From Parvibaculum sp963975745 (GTDB lineage: Bacteria > Pseudomonadota > Alphaproteobacteria > Parvibaculales > Parvibaculaceae): 64,000 nt of DNA. The DNA lies in contig NZ_CAXBIB010000003.1 of the NCBI RefSeq assembly GCF_963975745.1, forward strand, positions 172,776 through 236,775. Direction: 5' to 3'. Shown in pieces: positions 16,173-25,006 of the stretch. Each line of letters starts with the position of its first letter. Within the stretch, counting starts at the first letter, position 1. Both the position numbers and the translations under genes were made by a program. Below the pieces are notes generated by a model. That model saw nothing but the letters and a program-made list of their open reading frames with translations, did no database searches and was not told the DNA's origin.

Positions 16173-17585
16173 TCAGGTGCGCCGTGCCCATGGGGCTTCG
16201 TCGAGCCGCAGCGCGCCACGCCGCAGCCAGCGGTAAAGCATCAGCGACGACGCGGCAGCGAGGCCCGTTGCAAGGCCGAGCCAGATGCCGAAACCTTCCA
16301 TTTTGAATGGAAATGCGAGCACCACGCCAGATGTCAGGCCGATCAGCCAATAGCTGATGCCCGCATAGATCATCGGCACGCGCGTGTCGTGAAGGCCGCG
16401 CAGCATGCCGACGCCGATCGATTGCGCGCCGTCGAAAACCTGAAAAAGCGCAGCGACGGCGAGGAAAGTGACGGCAAGCTCGATCACGCCCGCGTTTTCG
16501 GGCGCTGTCCGGTCGATAAAGGCGCCGATCAGCGAATAGGGGAAGAGGATCATCACCAGCGCCATAAATCCCATAAAGACGACACCCATGACGAACGGCG
16601 TCCAGCCAGCGCGGCGGATTGCATCGCGGTTGCCGGCGCCATATGCGCGGCCGACGCGTACCGTGACCGCTTGCGAGAAACCGAGCGGCACCATGAAGGA
16701 GATGGCGGCGATCTGCAGGGCGATGGCGTGCGCGGCCAGTGAGGCGGCGCCGAAAAGGCCGATCAGGAAGACGGCGGCGTTGAAGACCGATACCTCAAGG
16801 CCGAGCGTCACGGCGATCGGCAGACCAAGCCGCCAGATTTCGCGGAAGCGCGACCAGTCCGCGCGCCAGAAACGGCCGAACAGGTGGTAGCGGCGAAACT
16901 GCCGGTCAAAGAGCACAACAAGGCTCAGTGCGCCGAACATGAAACTGCAGGAGAGCACGCTGCCAATGCCCGCGCCGACGAGACCCAGCGCCGGAAAACC
17001 GAAATGTCCGAACATCAGACAGTAGTTGGCGAAGGCATTGAACGGAACGGCGATGCCGCTGATGACGAAGGCCCAGCGCGGCCGTTCGAGCGCGGCGATG
17101 AAGGCGCGGAGCACGATGTAAAAGAGCATCGGCAACAGCGACCATTGCATGGCCCGCACATAGGACGCGCCCTCCTGAGCCAGCACCGGTTCCTGCCCGA
17201 GCGCGAGCAGAATCCACTCGGCGTTCCAGAGCACCACCCAGAACGGTATGACAATCGCAAGTCCCGCCCAGAAGGCCTGACGCACGGTGCGGCGCACGTC
17301 GCGCACGGAATGTTTGCGGCGGCCGAGCTCGGCGGCGGTCATCGGCGAGGCGGCGGTCATCAGGCCGATACCGAAGATGAAGACGAGAAAATAGAGGTTC
17401 GACCCGAGCGTGCCGGCGGCCAGCGTTTCCGGACCGAGCCAGCCCATCATCAGCACGTCGGTGGCGTTGATCGCGACCTGTGCGAGATTGGTGAAGATCA
17501 GCGGCCACGACAAGGCAAGCGTCGCCTTCGCCTCGTCGATCCAGAGACGATGATCCGAGCGGAATGTGGCAAGCGCGGCGCGCAT
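16173..17585 (-). CDS. MATE-family multidrug/Na+-driven efflux transporter (NorM-like)
   Basis: A 470-residue MATE exporter with about twelve transmembrane helices in two homologous halves: the first begins ATLALSWPLIFTNLAQVAINATDVLMMG, the second LPIAVTLGLEVSVFN. It expels drugs or metabolites in exchange for H+ or Na+ across the inner membrane. The frame stays open upstream to 18926 across the neighbouring MFS gene, but that extension is a shadow of the MFS gene; the chosen start MRAALATFRS gives the family length. It lies 71 bp downstream of the MFS exporter and probably shares its transcript. Confidence 0.9.
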   Translation of the reverse strand: MRAALATFRSDHRLWIDEAKATLALSWPLIFTNLAQVAINATDVLMMGWLGPETLAAGTLGSNLYFLVFIFGIGLMTAASPMTAAELGRRKHSVRDVRRTVRQAFWAGLAIVIPFWVVLWNAEWILLALGQEPVLAQEGASYVRAMQWSLLPMLFYIVLRAFIAALERPRWAFVISGIAVPFNAFANYCLMFGHFGFPALGLVGAGIGSVLSCSFMFGALSLVVLFDRQFRRYHLFGRFWRADWSRFREIWRLGLPIAVTLGLEVSVFNAAVFLIGLFGAASLAAHAIALQIAAISFMVPLGFSQAVTVRVGRAYGAGNRDAIRRAGWTPFVMGVVFMGFMALVMILFPYSLIGAFIDRTAPENAGVIELAVTFLAVAALFQVFDGAQSIGVGMLRGLHDTRVPMIYAGISYWLIGLTSGVVLAFPFKMEGFGIWLGLATGLAAASSLMLYRWLRRGALRLDEAPWARRT

Positions 17586-17656
17586 GACGATGAAAGCCCT
17601 GAACGGAGAAAAGCCGCGCAGATTATCCGTATCCGTCTGAATCTCAAGCGCAAATT

Positions 17657-18829
17657 TCAAGCGATTCGCGATTTGCGTTCCTGCAGCAATGCAATGATCG
17701 GAAACGGTAGATAGGCTGTAAAGATCAGAACGACTGCCAGCACGAGACCCTGCGGGTCCCAGAGCTGCATCGCAAAGCCCGAAAGCGGCGTGCCGATCAG
17801 GGCGCCGGTGCCCCACATGGCGGTTGTGAAGGCGCTGGCGCCGGCCAGTTCGGCGCCGCGGAAACGCTCGCCGACCAGCACCATGCCGAGCGTGAAAATG
17901 CCGTTGGCGAGACCGACCACCAGAAAGAGGACGATCCCGGTCGCGATCAACATGGGCACCGCGAAGGGCAGCAACGCGTAGCCGGCAATCGTCGCCAGTA
18001 CCAATCCGATCAGGAGGCGGAGCCGGTTCATCCGGTCGGCGGCCACGCCGACAATCGGCTGCATGACGATGGCGCCGACCGCGGCGACGGTCAGCAGTGC
18101 CAGACTGCCGCTTTCGGCCATGCCGGAGCGGATTGCATAGAGCGGGAAAAACGTGACCAGAGATTCTTCGGCGGCGGCATAGAAAACGTTGACCAGCAGC
18201 GCTGCCGGCGCGACGAAGACCAGACGCCACATCGGGGACGATTTTTCGGTTTTCTCGAAGTGGTTGCGGCTCTTGTCCGCGGTGGTGACCAGAATGGCGG
18301 CCGCAATCATCAATGCGCCGCCCAGATAGAAGGGCTCGACACCCGTTCCGAGCACCACCAGCGTTGCCGGTCCGAGCGCAAAGCCGGCTGCCGCCGAGGC
18401 GCCATAGATACCGATGATCTTTCCTCTCTTTGCATCCTCGGCCAGCGCGTTGATCCATGCCTCGCTGGTCGCCCATAGCAGTGTGCCGGCGACGCCGAGC
18501 AGGAAGCGAAGCGGGAACCAGGCTAGGAAATTGGCGTAGCAGCCGATCAACAGGAACGAGAAGCCGGCCAGCAACAATCCGCCGATCATCACATTGGCCG
18601 GTCCGAAGCGGCGCATGATCCACGGCGCGATTGGCGAGATCAGAAACACCGGCGCCGCTTGTGCCGCGGCCGAAAGCCCGATCAGACCCGGTTCCGCGCC
18701 TTGGCGAGCCATGATCAGGGCGGCGAGCGGGAAGGCGATGCCCATCGACAGATTGACCATCCCCATCGAGATGATGGCCGCAGCGAGGCTGCGCTTGCGA
18801 CGAGGCTGAACGGGGGCCAAGCCTGACAT
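17657..18829 (-). CDS. MFS transporter (YcaD-like)
   Basis: A 390-residue major facilitator with twelve predicted helices: MGMVNLSMGIAFPLAALIM early, the motif-A region PIAPWIMRRFGP between helices 2 and 3, SEAWINALAEDAKRGKIIGIYG near the first-half end, and a second-half motif QPIVGVAADRMNRLR. The SEAWIN signature resembles the YcaD/MFS_1 group of small-molecule exporters. The ribosome binding site is CGGAG eight bases upstream. It starts 152 bp from a divergent regulator across a strikingly AT-rich promoter region and is followed by a MATE pump, which together suggests a regulated efflux unit. Confidence 0.88.
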   Translation of the reverse strand: MSGLAPVQPRRKRSLAAAIISMGMVNLSMGIAFPLAALIMARQGAEPGLIGLSAAAQAAPVFLISPIAPWIMRRFGPANVMIGGLLLAGFSFLLIGCYANFLAWFPLRFLLGVAGTLLWATSEAWINALAEDAKRGKIIGIYGASAAAGFALGPATLVVLGTGVEPFYLGGALMIAAAILVTTADKSRNHFEKTEKSSPMWRLVFVAPAALLVNVFYAAAEESLVTFFPLYAIRSGMAESGSLALLTVAAVGAIVMQPIVGVAADRMNRLRLLIGLVLATIAGYALLPFAVPMLIATGIVLFLVVGLANGIFTLGMVLVGERFRGAELAGASAFTTAMWGTGALIGTPLSGFAMQLWDPQGLVLAVVLIFTAYLPFPIIALLQERKSRIA

Positions 18830-18981
18830 GAGCGGCGCTCCGAAGGAGATTTATTAAATAAACAATAATGTTTTTAAAATAAAGGAAATTTGTAACCTCT
18901 CTTGTCAAGCCATTGAGATTGATCACTTATTTTGTAATCGAATAACTTGAAAAACAGGTCCTGTGGCGGCATGATGTTATT
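18830..18981. promoter_or_regulatory. AT-rich divergent promoter region between exporter and regulator
   Basis: This 152-bp region is far more AT-rich than the rest of the window. It includes the palindrome TTTATTAAATAAA at 18850-18862, close to the MFS start, and a second A/T block near 18930-18950. A local repressor site for the adjacent winged-helix regulator is likely here. No clear consensus -35/-10 pair stands out because the whole stretch is A/T-rich. Confidence 0.5.
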
Positions 18982-19605
18982 ATGCATTCGACGCCCGCGC
19001 GTATCCTGCACCTCCTCAAGAAAAACGGTCCGCAAACCGCCGAGATGCTCGGCGACGCATTGTCGATGACCTCGATGGGCGCGCGCCGCCATCTGCACGC
19101 GCTCGGCGAGGCCGGTCAGATCGAGTCCTTCGACAAGTCCGAAGGTGTCGGGCGCCCGCGGAGGTTCTGGCGGTTGACGTCCGCTGGCCATGTGCGCTTC
19201 GGCGACGCCCATGCGGAATTGACGGCCAAGATGATCGGCGATGTGCGCCGCCTTTTTGGCGAGGATGGCCTCTCCAGGCTCGTCGCCGAGCGCGAGCGCG
19301 ACATGCGGATGAGTTACGACAAGGCGCTGGCCGGCGCGACGTCGCTCGCGGCGCGGGTCGAGGCGCTGGCGGCGGTCCGCGCCGCGGAGGGCTACATGGC
19401 GCGGGTCGAATGCGACGGCGAGGATTTCATTCTGATCGAGGATCACTGCCCGATCTGTGCCGCAGCAACGGCCTGTCGGGGTTTCTGCCGGTCTGAACTC
19501 ACGCTCTTTCGCATGATGCTGGGCGATGGCGCGCGGGTCGAACGTGAGGAATATCTGCTCGACGGCGGGCGGCGCTGTACATACCGGATCGGAAAGGCCG
19601 CGTGA
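18982..19605 (+). CDS. SufR/ArsR-type transcriptional regulator with C-terminal cysteine cluster
   Basis: A 207-residue regulator. Residues 1-75 are a winged helix (RILHLLKKNGPQTAEMLGDALSMTSMGARRHLHALGEAG, with the wing GVGRPRRFWRLT). The C-terminal half ends in a cysteine cluster CPICAAATACRGFC (C-x2-C-x5-C-x3-C, residues ~156-169), followed by SELTLFRMMLG and RRCTYRI. This matches COG2345/SufR-like proteins, where the cysteines can hold an iron-sulfur cluster used to sense redox or iron state; the spacing differs from classical SufR. It is divergent from the MFS/MATE exporters and is their likely local regulator. There is no suf operon in view. Confidence 0.82.
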   Translation: MHSTPARILHLLKKNGPQTAEMLGDALSMTSMGARRHLHALGEAGQIESFDKSEGVGRPRRFWRLTSAGHVRFGDAHAELTAKMIGDVRRLFGEDGLSRLVAERERDMRMSYDKALAGATSLAARVEALAAVRAAEGYMARVECDGEDFILIEDHCPICAAATACRGFCRSELTLFRMMLGDGARVEREEYLLDGGRRCTYRIGKAA

Positions 19606-19609
19606 TCGT

Positions 19610-21529
19610 CTAGCGCACCGCGCGGGCCGCCCGGGCAGAGACGCCGCCCCGCTTCTTTGGCGCGTCCTGGCCGCGTGCCTTCAACTGGCCGCGGCGCAGC
19701 GTCGTCTCATCGTCGAAAAGCTCTGCGAGCTTCTCGGTCATTGCGCCGCCGAGCTGTTCGGCATCGACAATGGTAACGGCGCGTCGATAGTAGCGCGTTA
19801 CGTCGTGGCCAATTCCGATGGCGATCAGCTCGACCGGCGAACGAGTCTCGATCTGCTCAATGACCGAACGCAGATGCTTCTCGAGATAGTTGCCGGCATT
19901 GACCGACAGCGTCGAATCGTCGACTGGCGCGCCGTCCGAAATCACCATCATGATGCGGCGCTGCTCCGGTCGCGCCAGCAGGCGGTTATAGGCCCAGATC
20001 AGCGCTTCGCCGTCGATGTTTTCCTTCAACAGGCCTTCGCGCATCATCAGACCGAGATTGCGCCGTGCACGTCGCCAGGGACTGTCGGCCGATTTGTAGA
20101 CGATGTGGCGAAGGTCGTTGAGGCGGCCGGGCTGGGCGGGCTTGCCTTCGGCGAGCCAGCGTTCGCGCGACTGACCGCCCTTCCAGGCGCGTGTCGTGAA
20201 TCCGAGAATCTCCACCTTGACGCCGCAACGCTCCAGTGTGCGGGCCAGAATGTCGGCGCACATGGCTGCAACCGTGATCGGCCGGCCGCGCATCGAGCCC
20301 GAATTGTCGAGCAGGAGCGTCACCACCGTGTCGCGGAAGTTCATGTCGTGCTCGACCTTGAAGGCGAGCGGCTGCATCGGGTCGACGACGGCGCGCGTCA
20401 ACCGCGCCGCGTCGAGGATGCCTTCCTCAAGGTCGAATTCCCAGGTTCGGTTCTGCTGCGCCAGCAGCCGGCGTTGCAGGCGATTGGCGAGGCGCGAAAC
20501 GACACCCTGCATCTGCTGCAGTTGTTGATCGAGATACTGGCGCAGGCGAGATAGTTCCTCGATGTCGCAGAGATCCTCGGCCGCAATCACTTCGTCATAT
20601 TGCGGGGTGAAGATCTTGTAGGCGGCGCGATTCTTGTCATCGCCCTGCTGGTTCGGACGCCAGGGTTGATTGCCTTCGCTGGTCTCGTCCGTGTCACCAT
20701 CAGATGGCATGTCGTCGGAATCGACTTCAACCGTCTGTTCGTCGCCTTCCTCGCCCTCGCCTTCCGTGAACTCTACCTGGTCCGCGGACGAGCCTTCAGG
20801 CTGTTCGGCTTCGCCCGACTGACTTTGCTCGGAACTGTCCTGACTGTCGCCTTCCTGCTCGTCGGCATCGTCGGAGGACTGGTCTGGCGCTTCGCCGAGC
20901 TCGTCGCCCATATCGAGATCGGCCAGAATGTCGCGCGTCGCATGCGCAAATGCCTTCTGGTCGCCGATCACTTCCCCGAGACGATCCAGATCCTTGCCGG
21001 CCTTGTCCTCGATCCATGACCGCCATTGATCGACCAATTTGCGGGCCGACGGGGGTGGTGCCTCGCCAGTCAGCTTCTCGCGGACCATCATGGCGACTGC
21101 TTCGGCCAGCGGCGCCTCATCGCGTGACGTAATGCGATCATAGCCGCGCGATGCGCAGCGCTGTTCCAATGCAGCGGTCAGGTTCTTCGACATGCCCGCC
21201 ATCTGATTGGCGCCAATGGCCTCGACACGCGCCTGTTCCACTGCATCGAACACGGCAAGCGCGTTGCCGCCCTCGGGCTGCAACGTCGCATTGATCTTTT
21301 CGTCATGATGGGCGAGGCGCAGCGCGTAGGCGTCGGAAACGCCGCGCACCTGCGCCACTTCCTCGGGTGGCAGCGCGCGGCTCGGCAGGGGTAGGCGGGC
21401 GCGCAGGCCACGCAGGCCCGGCGCTTCCGTGCCGAATGTGACGTTCAGCTCCGGCTCAGCCGCAATCGTGCGCATGGTTTGAGCCAGCGCGCGTTTGAAC
21501 GGTTCGACGGGGCCTTCCTTCGATTTCAT
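19610..21529 (-). CDS. cobT: Aerobic cobaltochelatase subunit CobT
   Basis: A 639-residue CobT, the von Willebrand factor A partner of the AAA+ CobS in the aerobic CobNST complex that inserts Co2+ into hydrogenobyrinic acid a,c-diamide during cobalamin synthesis. The N-terminus begins PFKRALAQTMRTIA; residues ~215-300 are an acidic low-complexity linker; the C-terminal vWA domain carries the MIDAS motif DNSGSMRG (Asp408, Ser410, Ser412) and later MVISDGAPVDDSTL. It lies 24 bp after the cobS frame. CobN is not in the window, as is usual because it sits in the cob operon elsewhere. The extreme C-terminus is basic. Confidence 0.95.
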   Translation of the reverse strand: MKSKEGPVEPFKRALAQTMRTIAAEPELNVTFGTEAPGLRGLRARLPLPSRALPPEEVAQVRGVSDAYALRLAHHDEKINATLQPEGGNALAVFDAVEQARVEAIGANQMAGMSKNLTAALEQRCASRGYDRITSRDEAPLAEAVAMMVREKLTGEAPPPSARKLVDQWRSWIEDKAGKDLDRLGEVIGDQKAFAHATRDILADLDMGDELGEAPDQSSDDADEQEGDSQDSSEQSQSGEAEQPEGSSADQVEFTEGEGEEGDEQTVEVDSDDMPSDGDTDETSEGNQPWRPNQQGDDKNRAAYKIFTPQYDEVIAAEDLCDIEELSRLRQYLDQQLQQMQGVVSRLANRLQRRLLAQQNRTWEFDLEEGILDAARLTRAVVDPMQPLAFKVEHDMNFRDTVVTLLLDNSGSMRGRPITVAAMCADILARTLERCGVKVEILGFTTRAWKGGQSRERWLAEGKPAQPGRLNDLRHIVYKSADSPWRRARRNLGLMMREGLLKENIDGEALIWAYNRLLARPEQRRIMMVISDGAPVDDSTLSVNAGNYLEKHLRSVIEQIETRSPVELIAIGIGHDVTRYYRRAVTIVDAEQLGGAMTEKLAELFDDETTLRRGQLKARGQDAPKKRGGVSARAARAVR

Positions 21530-21553
21530 GGGCCGTGTCGCTCTTCGGGTTTG

Positions 21554-22549
21554 TCAGGCGACCTTTATGTTGGCCGCCGAATCGGGGAGGTCCTCGCCAA
21601 AGGAACGCTGATAGAATTCAGCGACCGTTGCCCGCTCGAGTTCGTCGCATTTGTTGAGGAAGGTGACGCGGAAGGCAAAACCGACATCGCCGCCGAAGAT
21701 CCTGGCGTTTTCCGCCCAGGTCAGCACCGTGCGCGGGCTCATCACGGTCGAAATATCCCCGTTGATGAAGGCCGAGCGCGTGAGATCGGCAACGCGGACC
21801 ATGGCTGCGATCTGTTTGCGGCCCTCTTCGGTGTCATAGCTCTTCAGCTTGGAGAGCATGATATTCACTTCCTCGGCGTGCGGCAGGTAGTTCAGGGTGG
21901 TGACGATATTCCACCGGTCCATCTGACCCTGGTTGATCTGCTGTGTGCCATGATAGAGACCCGAAGTGTCGCCCAGGCCGACCGTATTGGCCGTCGCGAA
22001 AAGGCGGAACGCAGGGTGCGGACGGATGACGCGGTTCTGGTCGAGAAGCGTCAACTTGCCCGAGGCCTCGAGAATGCGCTGGATCACGAACATCACGTCC
22101 GGGCGTCCGGCGTCATACTCGTCGAAGACAAGCGCCACGGGATGTTGCAGCGCCCAGGGCAGGATGCCTTCGCGGAATTCGGTCACCTGCTTGCCATCCT
22201 TCAGGACAATCGCGTCCTTGCCGACAAGATCGATGCGGCTGATATGGCTGTCGAGATTGATGCGGATGCACGGCCAGTTGAGGCGCGCGGCAACCTGCTC
22301 GATATGGGTTGATTTGCCGGTGCCATGATAGCCCTGAACGATGACGCGCCGGTTGAAGGCAAAGCCGGCCAGCAGCGCTATCGTCGTGTCGCGGTCGAAC
22401 AGGTAGTCGGGATCGAAATCCGGCACATATTCATTGGGCTCCGAGAAAGCCGGAACCTCCATGTCGAAGTCGATCTTGAAGGTCTCGCGGACCGAAACCT
22501 TCTTGTCCGGGAGATTCTCGGTCATACCGTTTCGTGCTTCGAAGCTCAT
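21554..22549 (-). CDS. cobS: Aerobic cobaltochelatase subunit CobS (AAA+ ATPase)
   Basis: A 331-residue MoxR-type AAA+ ATPase that powers cobalt insertion together with CobT and CobN. Walker A is GYHGTGKST (residues 73-81), Walker B ALVFDEYDAG (~136-145), with the sensor region LFATANTVGLGDTSG and an arginine-finger-like stretch MSPRTVLTWAENAR near the end. The start MSFEARNGM is chosen because an AGGCCAGGA stretch precedes it; starts 17 codons upstream or 8 codons downstream are possible. It lies about 105 bp after a J-domain gene and directly before cobT, the usual alphaproteobacterial order. Confidence 0.95.
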   Translation of the reverse strand: MSFEARNGMTENLPDKKVSVRETFKIDFDMEVPAFSEPNEYVPDFDPDYLFDRDTTIALLAGFAFNRRVIVQGYHGTGKSTHIEQVAARLNWPCIRINLDSHISRIDLVGKDAIVLKDGKQVTEFREGILPWALQHPVALVFDEYDAGRPDVMFVIQRILEASGKLTLLDQNRVIRPHPAFRLFATANTVGLGDTSGLYHGTQQINQGQMDRWNIVTTLNYLPHAEEVNIMLSKLKSYDTEEGRKQIAAMVRVADLTRSAFINGDISTVMSPRTVLTWAENARIFGGDVGFAFRVTFLNKCDELERATVAEFYQRSFGEDLPDSAANIKVA

Positions 22550-22654
22550 TCCTGGCCTACTTCCCTGCGTGTCGTCCAAAACTCGATCGTTCCTGCCCAA
22601 GCCGGCGCGCCGCCCGGTAGAGGGCGTTTCCAGCCCGTCATTGCCTGTCGCCGA

Positions 22655-23326
22655 TCAGCGGTAGCCGCTCTTCCGGAGGTAATCGTAGGCCTGAATGACC
22701 TTGCGGAGACGCTCCTCGGCCGACCTGTCGCCGCCATTGGCGTCGGGATGGTGCCTTTTGACCAGTTCCTTATACCGTGCCTTGATCTCGTTCAAGGAGG
22801 CGGTCCCGTCCAGACCCAACGTATCCAGCGCCTGCTGCTCCAATGCGCGGGGCTTGCGCCGCATTTGCGGCTCCTCAGGACGAGTTGACCCTGCGGTATC
22901 CTCAAAAAAGCCAAAGGAATCGCGAAAAGGCGAAGCTCGGCCCATGTGGGCGCCAAAGCGGGGGCCGAAAGCCGCATTCGCGGCATTGACGCCCAAATTC
23001 CAGGTTGGTCGATGACCTGTCAGCGCATCGCGCTGGAAAGCGGCGACCTCGGCGTCGGTCATGCCCTTGAAGAAGTCGTAATTGCTGTTGAACTCCCGAA
23101 TATGGGTCGCGCAGAACCACACATACTGGGCGTCGGCATCGGCGTCCGGCCGGCTTGCTGCAGCGGTGCGGGGGGCCCGATGGAGGCCCGTTTCGCGGCA
23201 CCCGGCCCAATCGCAACTTCGGGGCGCTTCATGGGCGGAAGCGCGCGCACGCGGAGGCTGCTCCAGACCACGCATCTTGCGCGGTGCGATCCGGATCGAA
23301 TCGAAGTATTTCGAGTTCAGTTTCAC
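22655..23326 (-). CDS. J-domain (DnaJ-like) protein next to CobS
   Basis: A 223-residue protein with an N-terminal region of ~150 residues containing paired cysteines (CDWAGC, WFCATH), possibly zinc-binding, and a C-terminal J domain. The catalytic HPD tripeptide is at residues 193-195 in LVKRHHPDANGG, after DTLGLDGTASLNEIKARYKEL and before the last helix. J domains stimulate Hsp70 (DnaK) ATPase, so this protein likely recruits DnaK to a client. Its fixed position upstream of cobS/cobT suggests that client may be the chelatase or another AAA+ assembly; that is inference. Confidence 0.85.
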   Translation of the reverse strand: MKLNSKYFDSIRIAPRKMRGLEQPPRARASAHEAPRSCDWAGCRETGLHRAPRTAAASRPDADADAQYVWFCATHIREFNSNYDFFKGMTDAEVAAFQRDALTGHRPTWNLGVNAANAAFGPRFGAHMGRASPFRDSFGFFEDTAGSTRPEEPQMRRKPRALEQQALDTLGLDGTASLNEIKARYKELVKRHHPDANGGDRSAEERLRKVIQAYDYLRKSGYR

Positions 23327-23431
23327 GGTTCAAATTATGGGTTGGCGCCGGACCTAAAACAAGAAAGCATGTGGCGTTTCGCCTTCAAGTTGACAAAGCT
23401 GCATTAACAAACAGGTTAGCCGGTAATCCAG

Positions 23432-23716
23432 ATGTCTGTCGCCGAGACCATGCGCCGCAAGCTTGAGTCGGCACTCACCCCGATCGTGATCGAGATCGAG
23501 GACCAGTCGCATCTCCACAAGGGTCATGCCGGGCACCGGCCAGGCGGCGAGAGCCATTTTCATGTCCGCGTCGTTGCTTCCGGTTTTGCGGGAAAATCGC
23601 GGATCGAGCGACAGCGTATGGTCATGACGGCGCTGAAGGACGAGATGGACCATCCAATCCATGCGCTTGGCATCCGTGCGTTGACGCCGGAGGAAGCGGC
23701 AGCCGAAACGGACTAG
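23432..23716 (+). CDS. bolA: BolA-family protein
   Basis: A 94-residue BolA. It has the start MSVAETMRRKLESALTP, the IEIEDQSHLHKGH segment, GESHFHVRVVASGFAGKSRIERQRMVM and the conserved C-terminal IHALGIRALTPEE. BolA proteins pair with monothiol glutaredoxins to carry or sense Fe-S clusters and can bind DNA. It is convergent with corC and shares the last 4 bp of both genes. Its invariant histidine (IHALGI) is present. Confidence 0.93.
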   Translation: MSVAETMRRKLESALTPIVIEIEDQSHLHKGHAGHRPGGESHFHVRVVASGFAGKSRIERQRMVMTALKDEMDHPIHALGIRALTPEEAAAETD

Positions 23717-25005
23717 TCTCCCGTGCCTGTTTTGAGGTTGCGGGCGGGTGCGATGCGGAGTTGGGCGATCTGGTTGCGCTGGCGGCGCAGGATCTCGAAG
23801 CGGAAGCCGTGAAAGGTGAAGGTCTGGCCGACATCGGGGATGGTGCGCGCTTCGTGAATGACGAGGCCGGCAATGGTCGTCGCCTCTTCGTCAGGCAATG
23901 ACCAATCGAAGGCGCGGTTGAGGTCGCGGATAGGCACAACACCGCTGACGATGACCGAGCCATCAGGCTGGAGCCTCACGCCCGCTACTTCGATATCGTG
24001 CTCGTCGCGAATATCGCCGACGATTTCTTCAAGGATGTCCTCCAGCGTGATCAGACCCATCAACGCGCCATACTCGTCCACGACGAGGGCGAAGTGCGTC
24101 TTGCGGCGAAGAAATGCGTTGAGCTGATCCTGCAGTGCGGTCGTGTCCGGCACGAACCAGGGCTTGGTTGCTATCGAAAGAATGTCGATTGTATCTGCCT
24201 TCCATTCGGCGCCTGAAAGTGCGCGTAGCAGATCCTTGGCATGCAGGACGCCGACGATGTCTTCCGGGCCGTCGCGCCAGAGTGGAATGCGCGTGTGCGG
24301 GCTTGCCAACGCTTGCGAGATGATGTCGCTGTTGGGTTGAGATGCATCGATCATCACGATGTTCTTGCGGTGTACCATCACGTCACTGACCTCGAGATCT
24401 CGCAGATCGAGAATTCCTCCCAGCATGTCGCGGTCGATCTTGACCACGCTGCCTTCGTGGTGGTGCAGGTTGATCGCACCGCGCAGCTCCTCATGCGCAG
24501 AAAGAACTTGCTGGTTTTCGCCGACATCGAGACCGAAAGGCCGCAAGGCGTGGCGCACGATGAACTGCACCGCCGCCGTAATCGGTCCGAACACAAAGGT
24601 CACGATGCGCAGAATCGGCGCAACCGCCAGCGCCACACGATCGGTATTGGTGATGGCGACGGTCTTGGGAGCCACTTCCGCAAACACCAGGACAACGGCC
24701 GTCATCACCAGTGTCGCGTAGACGACGCCTGCATCACCAAACAGCGCGAGGAAAAGGCTTGTTGCCAAGGCCGAGGCCAGAATGTTGACGAGATTGTTGC
24801 CGAGCAGGACGGCACCAATCAGGCGTTCGCGATCTTCGGTAAGGGCGAGGACCGTGCGGGCGCGCCGGCTGCCTTCTTCGGCAAGACGGTGCATGCGTGC
24901 GCGCGATGCGGCGGTGAGCGCCGTCTCCGAGCCCGAGAAGAACGCTGAAAAGAGCAGCAACAAGAGAATGGCGCCAAGAATGGCGCTGAGGCCAAGAGAC
25001 AACAT
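23713..25005 (-). CDS. CorC/HlyC-family (CNNM-domain, twin CBS) membrane transporter
   Basis: A 430-residue protein: a CNNM transmembrane domain (residues ~1-185; LLLLLLFSAFFSGSETALTAAS is the hallmark, with GNNLVNILASALATSLF and FAEVAPKTVAI), a CBS pair (~205-330; HTRIPLWRDGPEDIVGVLHAKDLL and FALVVDEYGALMGLITLEDILEEIVGDI), and a C-terminal CorC_HlyC domain (~345-425). The family exports Mg2+ or Co2+ with nucleotide-responsive CBS domains; several are annotated as haemolysin for historical reasons. It starts 1 bp after the aroB stop, so it is co-translated with aroK-aroB. Confidence 0.92.
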   Translation of the reverse strand: MLSLGLSAILGAILLLLLFSAFFSGSETALTAASRARMHRLAEEGSRRARTVLALTEDRERLIGAVLLGNNLVNILASALATSLFLALFGDAGVVYATLVMTAVVLVFAEVAPKTVAITNTDRVALAVAPILRIVTFVFGPITAAVQFIVRHALRPFGLDVGENQQVLSAHEELRGAINLHHHEGSVVKIDRDMLGGILDLRDLEVSDVMVHRKNIVMIDASQPNSDIISQALASPHTRIPLWRDGPEDIVGVLHAKDLLRALSGAEWKADTIDILSIATKPWFVPDTTALQDQLNAFLRRKTHFALVVDEYGALMGLITLEDILEEIVGDIRDEHDIEVAGVRLQPDGSVIVSGVVPIRDLNRAFDWSLPDEEATTIAGLVIHEARTIPDVGQTFTFHGFRFEILRRQRNQIAQLRIAPARNLKTGTGD

Positions 25006-25006
25006 G

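Noticed and set aside
17586..18926. N-terminal extension of the MATE frame through the MFS gene
   Set aside because: The extension is Arg/Gly/Ala-rich out-of-frame translation of the MFS gene; family length starts at 17585.
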